Shown: piece by piece, positions 54,301 through 64,000 of the stretch | How positions within the stretch are numbered: position 1 is the stretch's first letter | Layout of the letters: each line of letters opens with the position of its first letter | NCBI GenBank assembly: GCA_964019425.1 | Contig: OZ025788.1 | Location: 992,001-1,056,000, forward strand | Direction: 5' to 3' | DNA: 64,000 nucleotides | Source: Flectonema sp. DT1601 | Lineage: Eukaryota > Euglenozoa > Diplonemea > Diplonemida > Diplonemidae | The notes under the pieces: model-generated | Seen by the model: the letters and a program-made list of their open reading frames with translations, nothing else | The model's database searches: none | Told to the model about the DNA's origin: nothing | Program-made: the position numbers and the translations under genes

Positions 54301-54420
54301 CCTGCTACTTCTTTTTTCTACTACCCTCAAGAATAGACATGTGCTGCTTTTAAATTGTGGCAATTTTTCGAGCCCCGCAATTGGCAGGTCCGTGTGCGGG
54401 CATTTGGGCACCGTTTCCAT
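48341..54420 (-). CDS. Giant PH-like-repeat / SAM-like / coiled-coil scaffold protein
   Basis: Five exons: 53534-54420, 48880-53437, 48708-48806, 48573-48623 and 48341-48511, giving 1921 aa. Introns are 96, 73, 84 and 61 nt. The first about 1050 residues hold about six PH-like modules, several with the pattern basic strand, then P-x-x-x-I-x-E-(I/V)-x-Y, then a D-(L/I)-(M/L)-F-(S/T)-Q block and a helix (for example KKFVPIDTMREVVYFE with CDLMFSQC, and STLHFSKIQEILYA with DDILFSQC). A Gln/Pro/Thr-rich stretch follows (about 1110-1420, with repeats of QGTPQMPQ type), then a coiled coil, a SAM-like domain (VLVVCGVGENDLSKFEQLAI) and a second coiled coil (about 1610-1650). The Pro/Ser-rich tail is built from three small exons and ends AVRQVIVD. 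It is probably a cytoskeletal or membrane-associated scaffold. ATG 54420 follows acceptor CTTCCTACCAG by seven bases. Confidence 0.85.
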
Positions 54421-54429
54421 GATTGCCCT

Positions 54430-56441
54430 GGTAGGAAGAGTGGGGTGAAAAAAAAAAAAATGATATTTTGCTTTCACTAATTACAGTGAAATGTGAGCTA
54501 AAGAGGTTCTTACGTCTGAGGGATGTATTTAAATGCTGCTGTAGCGAACGAAGTAATTAATTCCTAATCGTGACCGAACATTATTTTTTTTTTTTTACTG
54601 CAGTTAAAAAGTTTCGGGACGCATTCCATCCCGTTGTTTTATTTTACCCGAGTGGTTTTTTTTTTTTTTTTTTTTTTTTTTCTTCTCGTTTCTTTTTGTC
54701 ATCATTTCGTGTTTCGTTATGTAGGTTCCCCCTCCCCTCCTTCACTCTGCTCGGGTTCTTGTTTGACCTACGGCCAAATAAAGGCAATAATACGAGTTGT
54801 TGCTGAGGCTGGCAGGGCTGTATCTGTACTTTTTTTTTTCTTCTCCTTCCATTTGTTGTTATTCTTGTAATCTTCGAGTGAGTGCAAGTAAGGTCCAACT
54901 TATCTTCAATTTTGGAACTCGTGGGGAGGGACCACTCTTTTATTGAAAAAAGTTTTTTTTCTCATTATTTTTTTTTCCCTTCTTTTTTTATATATCTGTA
55001 ATCTCTCTTTGTGCGTTTTTTTTTTTTTTTTTTTTTTTCTTTTCAATTTTTCTTTTCTTTTCTTTTCAACACGAGATATCGAGAGGCTTTAAAAAGAAAA
55101 GAAAAGGGGAAAAAAAAAAAAAAAAAACAAGAAACGTAAAACATAGATCCCACTTACCGGTATTCAGATGCGTGGTATGAGTCTCTGCTATGAATTACAT
55201 CCGCCTACAATGCAGTTGGCTCAAAAAAAAGAAAAAAAAAGGAAAGCTATTTATTTCTTGTTCAGCAAGCGCGGTGGGAGTGGAGGAAGGAAAATGGGAA
55301 CGGGAAAAAAGAAAAAGAGAGCGGGAAATCAATTGCAAACACTTCTCCTTCCTCACGTATATCGTAAGCACGATAAATAAAAGTTACTGGCTTTTTCTTT
55401 TTCTTTTCTTTTTTTTTTTTTTTTTTTCTCAGCTTGAGACTCAAGAAGTTTTAAAAAAAAAAAATTAAAAAAAAAAGGATTCGACCAATAGCGTTTACAC
55501 TGTATTTTTTTTTTTTTTTTTTTTTTCCTTGCTTTTTGCGATCTTTTGAAAAACAAAGGTATCTCGAGATTTGAGAGAGAAAGAGAGAGAGAAGGGGAGA
55601 AAAAGGTACCAGGAACACTGCATGGTCATCCGGTACCCCGTAATGCTGTCATTAAATTATTTTACATTAGATTTGAACAACTGGCATAGCTAGAGCGCAA
55701 GTAGTACTTTATGATATCCCTGCAACATTACACCAATAGTGTTGCACTCAGCCGTGGTTGACTTAAACTAAAAGAGGTGCAGTTTAAAATAAGGAGATAA
55801 AAAAAAGTGAAGAAAGTGTTGCAACTGGGAAGGGGTAAGGGAAATATTGAATTTTTTTTTTTTTCTTCTTTTTTTTTTCAGAGAAAAAAAACTAAACGCC
55901 TGGCATCCACCTTGTTTGTTTTATTTCTCCCACCACTATCATTTGTTCACTACCGTTCGTCCAGAATATATATTTTTTTTTTTTCTTTTCAATTCAAACC
56001 CACAAAAAAAAAGCAAAGTGTATGTGTCTATAAAAACATGGATTTTGGGAGGGTGTGATCAAACGCTAATTTTTTTTTTTTTATTTTTTTTTTCCCTCAA
56101 AAATCTCGTGCACATCCTGTCCCGTACCAACTACTGTCACCTTCCTGTGAATTTGTGCGAGTCGAAGGAACTAACAGAGTGAGAAGCTCTACTGAAGTAT
56201 TACAACGTAGAAAGATCTCAGTGACGTCATAGGCGGTGTTTCCGCCAGCCCACACATCACCCGATTGTGATAAAACAACACGACAATAAAAGCAACGAGT
56301 TAAGGCGTTGGAGTGTATTATGCGCAGAAACGATTTTTTTTTATTTCCCCCTATTTTTTTCAGATTCTTTTTCTTTTCTTTTTATTTTTTTTTTTTTGTT
56401 CTTTTTCTTTTAAACCACTTAATGCGAGCAGTCTGGTCGTC

Positions 56442-56478
<37 letters not shown>

Positions 56479-56758
56479 CGTATTTTAGCTTCGACAGCTT
56501 TCGGCTGCGTTGTACTTCTCCGCCCCTTCAGAAACAGAAATGTAGCTATGAGGAAAGCAATTCCGGTCAATCGGAAATGATTTGTTTTTTTAAAAAGAAA
56601 GAGGAAAAAAAAAAGAAAGAAAGGTCGTATGTGTGATTGTATTTGCAACATATCCCGTCAATATTTTTTTTTTAACCCGCAGTGCTTTTTTTTCAAATAA
56701 CGAAATGCAAACAAGATTAAAAAGAAAGTTAAGTCCTCAGGGTTGCTGCCTTTCCTTT

Positions 56759-56789
<31 letters not shown>

Positions 56790-57786
56790 GTTTTTTAAAT
56801 TTAGATTCCTACTTTTTTTATATTTTTTTTTTTTCAAATTCAAAAAAAAAAAGAAGAAAAAAAATGCATAAAGATTTGAAGGACGATCATCATAAAGTTC
56901 ACCGTTCAGCTGTCACTAAGCATCCCGGGCAGATTAAGGTCCAGCAGTGGAGTGGAAAAAGAAAAAATGGGGAGGGGAAATTGTGTGGTTGAAGGGAATT
57001 TTCAAAAAAGGTAAAAAAAATACTCACGGAATCTCATAAAACAGGATGTATAGATTACCCAGCTCTGCAAGCTGAGGTCACCCAAAGAATAACTGAAGGG
57101 GCAAGCTTGGAGAAGGTGTGGCACTATAACACTAATGAAAGAAGAAAATGAATTTCTTTATTTTTTTTATTTTTTCGAACCCCTCCCACCAAACCCGAAA
57201 GCAGACAGTCGACTGGATTTTTTTTTCCTTTTTGTTTTTTTTTTTAATTTTCTTTTATTCGGATAGGTTTGGGTGTGTTTTTTTTTCTTTTTTTTTTTTC
57301 TTTTTTTTTTGTTTGTTTGTTTTTCCCACAACACGTCTGTATGTGTAACTTTTTTGCTCCCCTTCACTGAATTCCATTTGTATTTCTTTTTTTTTTTTTT
57401 TTTTTTTCTCTCTTCCATGAAAAACAGTTCTTGTAACCGAACGTGCCTACGGACGCACTCCAAGTCTGTCCAACAGGCCGCCCAATGCACCCCTTGGGTA
57501 TTACAAGAGATAAAAAAAAAATTATTTTTTTTCCAAAAAAGAAAAAGGAATTCATGGACGAAAGGAGAGGAGAAAAGACAAATGGGCAGAAAAGCAAGCA
57601 ACCTGAAAAAGCTTCCCCGTTCGAAGAATGTTAGCTTGCGACTGGAGTCACAAGCAGTCCAAGAGGCAGCATGAGGTAATTGAGTGCAGCTTTGTGAAAA
57701 AACAAGGGAACTGACAGGATGCAGGCGGACATGAATTTAAAAAGATTAGATATGTCGCAAAGAAAATACGGGAATTGAAAATGTTT
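54430..57786. other. 3.4-kb gene-free, homopolymer-rich region
   Basis: Dominated by T runs (54657-54681, 55018-55039, 55402-55427, 55506-55526, 56444-56478, 56761-56789) and A runs. All open frames are Phe/Lys homopolymer artefacts on both strands. No repeat family or RNA was recognised. Confidence 0.6.
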
Positions 57787-60711
57787 TTAACGTCCCATGC
57801 GGCCGGCAGGGAAATCCCGAGGGTCAGCAGACAGAGCGCCTGCAGACGGATCAGCATGGCGGCTGCCACCTACTCCAATTACTTGGAAGGTTAAAACGTC
57901 TTCAGATTTGAACCATCCATACAACTGATCAGTAAGTTGAGGGAATGCGTATCTTTTCTTGTAGTTAAACATTGGGTCAGTGCTTCCCTTAATTTCGCTC
58001 GACTTATAGAATTCCTTCTCTCCCCACTTAAATATATACTTACAGTGAACACTTCCGGAGAATGGCTTTGGAATTCCCTTTGCCTGAATTACATCAACGA
58101 CGAAATCCATACGACCGTCATCAGGCTTTGGCTGACCCTTCTTTGCTTCATAATTGTAGATGTGAACGATCAACTGTGGTGGGCAGAGGGGATCGATCTG
58201 AATGGCAGCATCGCACTGTTGGTTTTGTTATTTTATTAATAAACGTGAATGAATTACTACAATAAATCGTAATAAAAATATCAACACTGAGACATACCTC
58301 AAGAGGAAGAGTGTGGTATTTTGAAGGACTGTTTCCAGACACCAAGAACTTAAGTGATATCGAAGCACGGCCGACGAACATCTGTTTTTGTTTGTTATGA
58401 GAGGTTGGTCTTCTTCAAAAAAGAAAACTAATATGAATAAAAAGCACATACTGAGCCACTACCTCCCTGGGTAAGTTGTTCATCAGTTGGCCTGCTTGAT
58501 GATGGCATACTTCCAATGTTGCTGCTGAAGACGTCAGCTCTTGGAGTGGCCATGGCGGAACCAATAGCTTCACCCTTTTGTTGTTGCTTAAGAGTGTTAA
58601 TTTGTGCCTGAATCTTCTGTGCTTCAGCAAAGTCTTCCTGTGCGATAGCACATGCGCGAGCTGCCATCAAATCGTTGATAGAAACTTGAGGAGTAGATTG
58701 CTGTGCTTTAATCTCTTCATTCAATCTTTGAGCCTCTGCGAAGTCTTCATTATCTATCGCACGTTTCTTTGCCTGCATTAATTCTTCGATGGTGGAACCA
58801 GCATCAACACTGACCTTTTTAATACCTCCTTCATTTCCTGTTCCAATCCATGCACGGGATGCAGACTTACCCTGTTTGTGAGATTTATTTATTAATACAT
58901 TTGAAAAGAATGAGATGAAATAGGTCAATTGATCGTTAGGAAGTACATACCGTGGCGGTCTCCCAAAGCTGGTTGAAAGACTTCTTTCTAACGAAGGAGC
59001 CTGATGACTCAATCTTGTTACGCCAGTCCAAACCTGTTTGTGGATTGTTATAATTTCAAATAAACATAAAAGTGGTTTTAAATAAATACGAAGACTGCAT
59101 ACGTCTCAATCTTTCTTCTGCAGAGAGTGATTTGTCATCAACCATATCCTGAATGGCAGATTGCTTCTTTCCACCCATTCCTTCTGGTGAAGGGGTACGT
59201 AGGTGAGAACTGCTGGTCTTCGCTTTGCCCATTGGAGGTGGAGCTCCTGCACCTGATGCGCCTGTTAAAACATTTTGAGTTTCGAGTTCCTTCATCAGAC
59301 GAGCAACCTTCGCCTTCTCCGCATCCAATTCGATACGAAGCTGATCAGCAACTTCACTTGTGAGACCGGCAGCGATAGTCGCACGCAGATCGACTTCAAC
59401 CTGTTCCTTCTCTGACAACTTGGCTTCAAGTTCAGCATTTGCCGTGCGAAGGTCTTCCAGTTCCTCAGCAAGTAGCACATTTGCTTCCTTTGCCAATTCC
59501 TTAGCGCGCTCCTGCGCCTTGTCGTTTGCTTCAGCTAATTGGTCTGTTAATTTAGCGATCGTCCTCTCTAACTCTTTGTTCATTTGACGCTGTTCTCCAA
59601 GTTCGAGTTGACGAGCCATTCTATTTTGCTCAGCCGAGTTGGTGATGTTCTTGGCGTTAGCAGCGTAGTCCAGAGTACTCTTTGTTTCAACCATGTTGTA
59701 TGGGGAAGCACTGCATGTTGCAATCATCCAAGTCTTTGAGTTACCTCCAAATGATTCCTTTAGTAATCTAGTCAGCTTTGAATCTCTCAAAGGAACGTGA
59801 GCAGATGCACCCTTCTCTCCGAAGGCGTGGATAGCACGACCAAGCATGAGAAGAGATTTGTTGATGTTCTTCGCTTCAATAAGTGTTTCACCCTCAGCAC
59901 CAGTCTTATCTTGACGCTCAGAACCAGCTAAGTCAACAATGTATAAAAGAGCTTCAGTGTCAGGCTTTGAAGCAGAAGGTGGATCGTATGTCACCTTAAT
60001 CCTCAACATAACAATACTGTGACTTCTCGAAGACACTTCGTTCATCTTAGTAGCGGCAGTTTCACGACGTTCATTACCAATCAAAAGATGCTTAATAATT
60101 TGATCACAGGTGATACACTTCTTCCATGAAAGACCCTCAACGAAAGGCTTATGTTTAGCATCCTCACGAACTTCTAAGTTGTTAGCTTTACCTCCAATCT
60201 TTGGGACGAGAAGATCTCTGATTTGCTCGTTATAAATTTCAAGGTATGCCATATCAACACTGGTGTTGGCTGTACTGTCTTCGTCAACAAGGTTGGTAAC
60301 ATTCTCGATAAGATATTCAGCAACACGTGGAGTCAGTCCCTTGTGCTTCTCAATATCATAATCTTGACCTTGGCGGACACCTGCACCAGGAAGACCCTGG
60401 ATTGTATAAGTTTTGCCAGATCCAGTCTGACCGTATGTGAATAAGGTCACATTGTATCCTTGCATCGCTGTGTCAACCATCGGCCGTCCAATTTTCTCAA
60501 AAACATCAATCTGTTCAGCAGTTGTCGTGAAGACGGTATCAAAACTGAAAGACTTCTCTCCTCTCCTACCATCCGGATCCTTAGCAATGATCTCACCAAA
60601 CTCAGAGTCGATAGTCAGACAGTCTCTGTTATCTCCTCCATCAGTTTTTGTGTGAGGTCGGACACGAATGGCAACGTTCACATTGTCCGACGCTTTCTTC
60701 TTTGCCGGCAT
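57787..60711 (-). CDS. Kinesin with two UVR-like motifs and C-terminal C2-like domain
   Basis: Five exons: 59103-60711, 58951-59033, 58452-58871, 58298-58381 and 57787-58215, giving 874 aa. Introns are 69-82 nt; three have donor GTATGT and the first GTATGC. The N-terminal motor domain (about 10-360) has P-loop GQTGSGKT, switch I SSRSHS and switch II DLAGSE, followed by the neck and a coiled coil (about 385-480). The Ser/Pro linker and the block DWRNKIESSGSFVRKKSF come next. Two helical hairpins follow: IEELMQAKKRAIDNEDFAEA and INDLMAARACAIAQEDFAEA, both UVR-motif-like. The last about 170 residues look like a C2-type beta sandwich (MFVGRASISLKFLVSG, FVVDVIQAKGI, CKYIFKW). It is a plus-end N-kinesin; the tail suggests membrane or protein cargo binding. 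ATG 60711 directly follows candidate acceptors at 60713-60714 and 60722-60723. Confidence 0.92.
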
Positions 60712-60723
60712 CCTGGAGCTGCT

Positions 60724-62445
60724 GAAGGGTAGAAATAATAAAAATATAAACACGACAAGTGACAAGTGATAACCAAATTAATCGATCAATATTGTATAGA
60801 AGCTGAAAGAAGAATTGTTGTAATCTTTTAGAATATTCTTTTTATTTTATGAAGGAAAACTAATCACAGACTACAAGAAGCGAGTTCTGTTTTCTCATCT
60901 GAATTGTCTCAAATGTGAATAAACAGAAATGTCGGAACAGAAAACAGAGAACGGCACGCAGGGGGATTACAAGGTAATTTAAGTGGCGCCACTCTCTTTT
61001 TCTGACGGCGTCGATTGTTTCTTTCTTTTTTGTTATTATTTTTGTTATTCTTTTTGATATAATTATCACTACAAGAAACCTTATTCTGTTTTTCTGGTTT
61101 TTTTTTTTTTTTTTTTTTTTGTCTTTATCAACCAGCTTTCCGTTTACAGACACTGTTACTTGTTTTTTACCTAAACAGTGAGCATGAACAGAACTTCGCC
61201 TTTACATAAGGGATTTCCCAAAGTTATTGTAATTGTGATTGCTTTTAGTTGTTGTTGTTTTACTTCTTTCATTCTGTTCAATGCGTTATTTTCTTTTATT
61301 TTTCATTCAAAACCTAACAAAGAAAAAAAAAAAGGGGGGGAAAAAAATGAAAAAAATACAGAACGCGAACAAACAGTTCGCTTGGAGGAGGGGAAGAGGC
61401 ACACAAAATAAATTTAGTTTTAACGCAGAGATTAGTATTCCCGCAGGTAATTAAAAAAAAGAATAAAGAATAAAGAATAAAGAATAAATACAGTGATACA
61501 CACGGGAACAGGATCCGTACAGGACCCTTAACAACTACTCCCGCAGGTGTTTATTAAAATAATTAATTTATTACTGTTTGAAGTGTCCAGTTAAAACACA
61601 AACTCCTTTTTTTCGATACTTTCGGAGTCAATTATCTCCAATGGATGTCAATGGTAACAGTGTTGTGGATGAACCAAAGGTAACTACAGTAGCTGACCGC
61701 CTTTGGTTACTCCACTTTTTTTTTTTTTTTAAATATAAATATCATCGCCTTTCAGTAATTTCAATTACACAAAATAAAATAATTCAAACAACTCCAACGA
61801 CAGCCATCAATTTTTTTTTTTTCTGTTTTTTTAATTCCAACTTCCAGCAAAAAAAGCAGGGCAAAAAAAAAAAAAAAAAAAACAACAACATTACAACAAA
61901 GAGTCAATAAAATCTATCAGAGCCAATCATGGAGGCAGTTCGCACTACGTAGACATATGCATTGAGGAAATTAATTGAAGCCACGGAGAATTTTTTTTTT
62001 TTACTACCCGCACAAAGCTCCATAAGAAAAGGTTGTAGTCTGAAGAAATAAAGTGAGGGAGAGGACGCGGGATAATGAAGTTAACATCGTTCCTAATGAC
62101 GAGTAAAAAACTTCACATTTGTTAAGAGAAAAAAAAATCATAGTACAAATACTAAGTTATTTTATTTAGGGTAAAGCTACTGACAAGTTACGGTGAAGTT
62201 GCATGTGCGTTACGCAGCACTCGCAATCTTCAACACCATTGTTAACGTTCAGAGGAATAAAAAGAAAAAGGGGGAAGATGAAGTTGTTTAGGTTTGATTT
62301 ATAGCCCATACAATTCTCCAACATCTTAAAGAGGGAACAGAAAAACACACAACACAATAAATAATAATAAACATTAAAAAGAAAAGCCCATCACCAGGGG
62401 GGGGCTTTATAATATAAAACAGGAGAGTTATTATAAAGAAGTGTT
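60724..62445. other. Gene-free spacer between kinesin and SLC25 carrier
   Basis: About 1.7 kb of A/T-rich DNA with a heptamer array (61458-61485), T run at 61099-61120 and A run at 61864-61882. A short inverted pair AAAGCCC/GGGCTTT at about 62384-62408 lies downstream of the carrier stop. No gene recognised. Confidence 0.55.
61458..61485. repeat. (AAAGAAT)4 heptamer microsatellite
   Basis: Four exact AAAGAAT units followed by AAATA. CCCGCAGGT occurs just before (61439-61447) and again about 90 bp after it. Confidence 0.9.
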
Positions 62446-63294
62446 TTAAGCAGAACACAATTCATATCTGTCGGCAATATCTCTCATTCCCTCAATTGTA
62501 GTCCACATGATAATCACAAAGGGTAAAGTACGTGCCATTTCTGCCCGACCTCCTTTCCAGAGACCTGCAAGACCACCAGAACGTACTTGATTTGAAATAA
62601 GTATTGAGGGAGAGTTAGTCTTTGTGACCTGAAGCTGTCTTCGAATAACATCAAATGGATAAACAGTTAGAGAGGATACTCCTGATATAACTGAAGCAAA
62701 CACTACTGAATATTGTTTTGAGAAGTATGTTGAAAAATAATCTCGAGAAGTTTCATACACAGTCATTTGAAGAGCTACTTCTGGTACCTTTTGAAACACT
62801 GAGACACCCATCCCTTTATAAAAACCAGACACACCAAAATTCGATACGATTGACTTCGCAATTGACGCGACTGATCGACGAGCTCCAACCGACATGTGAG
62901 TTCTTAATATGTCAAGAGGGTAAGTAAATACCACCGCTCCTGCTCCTGCAACACATCCTGAAATAGCCCTATCGGTAGGTGTTAACGTTTGAATTTTTCG
63001 ATGAGAAAGCAGAAGCTGTTTCGATTTTTCATAAAGTAAAAATGAACAACCAGAATAAGGAACTCTATGAAGTATTGTGATTAGGTTCCCTCTCCATAAA
63101 CTTCGAAGACCTTCAGAATTTGATATTCTTCTCAACGACGTTATTATTTTACTTTCATTAACTTCGTTCAGTTGTTGCATTATAACCAAACGTTGAATGG
63201 GAGCTGTCGCTGTTTTTGCTGCTCCACCACCTGCTCCACCGCTCATCAAATCGAACCAAACTGGTCGCTTTCTCTCTGCGATAGAGACAGTCAT
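62446..63294 (-). CDS. Mitochondrial SLC25 carrier, SLC25A16/A42/ATP-Mg-Pi-like
   Basis: Single exon, 282 aa from ATG 63294. Three SLC25 repeats carry signatures TAPIQRLVIMQQ, YPLDILRTHMSVG and YPFDVIRRQLQV, each followed by the acidic or aromatic W/Y-(K/R)-G motif (LWRGN, FYKGM, LWKGG). Length is standard for the family. The first signature with Ile/Gln after Pro and the second half resemble nucleotide or coenzyme A carriers, but substrate cannot be fixed. The frame is open for 87 more codons upstream; that part is hydrophobic, Phe/Leu/Lys-rich and unlike any carrier extension, so I start at MTVSIAERKRPVW. A weak acceptor (ATGTCAAG) lies about 29 nt upstream. Confidence 0.88.
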   Translation of the reverse strand: MTVSIAERKRPVWFDLMSGGAGGGAAKTATAPIQRLVIMQQLNEVNESKIITSLRRISNSEGLRSLWRGNLITILHRVPYSGCSFLLYEKSKQLLLSHRKIQTLTPTDRAISGCVAGAGAVVFTYPLDILRTHMSVGARRSVASIAKSIVSNFGVSGFYKGMGVSVFQKVPEVALQMTVYETSRDYFSTYFSKQYSVVFASVISGVSSLTVYPFDVIRRQLQVTKTNSPSILISNQVRSGGLAGLWKGGRAEMARTLPFVIIMWTTIEGMRDIADRYELCSA

Positions 63295-64000
63295 ATTTTG
63301 TGAAAAGAATAAAACACCAACTTGACATAAAAAAGAAATAATATACAACGAGAGAGGTCCAACCGAAAAAAGTAGAATCACTATAAAGAAACCTGACTCA
63401 CAACAGGTTTTTGCGTGCCATAAGAAAAGAGTAAAATATCTGGCAAGGTTAGATAACCGTTTGAATTTATGAAATACAACTACACACAATGAATTATGGT
63501 AATGCTTTAGCCTTTTGAAGTAACTTTTAGGTTTTGAGAGTAGTACCAATCTCAATAAAACATATTAGGCAAGGGGAGAGTGATACTCCGCAACAATGAG
63601 AATCTGTAACTCAGAAATCCATATCCGATAGCAATGAAAAGTATTGAAACAAGAAAAAAAAAAGAAAACCAAACCAAAACTATTATAATATAACACAGTT
63701 ATAGGGTGAACAGGATAGGAGGTACCCCCTTTTTGTTAAACAGACCTGGTGACTAGCAGTCATTCACCGAAATGGTGTACTTAAAAAAAAAACAAATGAG
63801 AAATAAACTCATATAAACTCTCAAAGAGAGAACGCAGACAAGGCACATGTTCTGTAATTCCATAACTACTTTGTGACTAACAAACCCTTCGTTAGCTCTA
63901 AGGACGTTGAGGATTTGTTACCTAAGATGAGTAGGCTGATTGTTCTCCAAAGACAGAGTGAACATAACAATTAAAATGTTGGAGTTAAATACGAAAGAAA
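63295..64000. other. Upstream flank of SLC25 carrier to window edge
   Basis: The minus-strand open extension up to 63555 is probably non-coding. The remainder is AT-rich with no recognised gene, RNA or repeat. Confidence 0.5.

Noticed and set aside
54595-57680. Numerous frames of 60-140 codons on both strands
   Set aside because: Composed of Phe or Lys homopolymers from T and A runs.

Overview
This is AT-rich eukaryotic nuclear DNA with many long poly-A and poly-T runs. I recognise 23 protein-coding loci, all on the minus strand, and one tRNA-Asn on the plus strand. Eighteen short introns (57-110 nt) can be placed by reading across exon junctions; most have a GTATGT-type donor and a CAG acceptor. 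At least 14 genes carry a second pyrimidine-rich 3' splice acceptor just upstream of the start codon with no first exon in sight, and some neighbours are only about 100-200 nt apart. One-strand gene order, short pyrimidine-rich spacers and acceptors next to start codons resemble polycistronic transcription with spliced-leader trans-splicing, as in Euglenozoa (the introns would favour a diplonemid or euglenid over a kinetoplastid). This is an inference: no spliced-leader gene is visible, and 5'UTR cis-introns are the alternative. A kinesin, a radial-spoke-14-like armadillo protein and an ARL2BP-type protein suggest a flagellated cell.

Layout, left to right (transcription runs right to left). 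0-10 kb: 3'-truncated RRM/coiled-coil gene, tRNA-Asn (+), ABCB6/HMT1-type ABC half-transporter, Tudor-like protein with an acylation-like N terminus, ribosomal-L1-fold protein, eIF3 subunit L. 11-24 kb: a C-type lectin gene with three reading-frame breaks, then two homologous Cys-rich type I membrane proteins separated by gene-poor DNA holding decayed dispersed repeats. 24-38 kb: HAD pyrimidine nucleotidase-like protein, GH27 glycosidase with an altered sugar pocket, four-exon Patched/NPC1-like transporter, a two-exon hypothetical, a SARAF-like secreted protein, a YHM2-type mitochondrial carrier, and a three-module fusion (cytochrome b5, FMN lactate dehydrogenase, SdhC-like membrane cytochrome b). 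38-45 kb: compact run of an FLVCR-like MFS transporter, armadillo protein, phosphoglucomutase 2, ARL2BP-like protein and small coiled-coil protein. 48-64 kb: a 1921-residue PH-like/SAM/coiled-coil scaffold, a kinesin with UVR-like motifs and a C2-like tail, and an SLC25 carrier.

Functions are mixed housekeeping, mitochondrial, flagellar/cytoskeletal and cell-surface, so gene order looks like transcriptional arrangement, not a pathway cluster. The most unusual items are the lactate dehydrogenase/cytochrome b fusion, the paired surface-protein family, the PH-like scaffold, the glycosidase with replaced substrate-contact residues, and a dispersed repeat ending in a conserved hairpin followed by poly-A.
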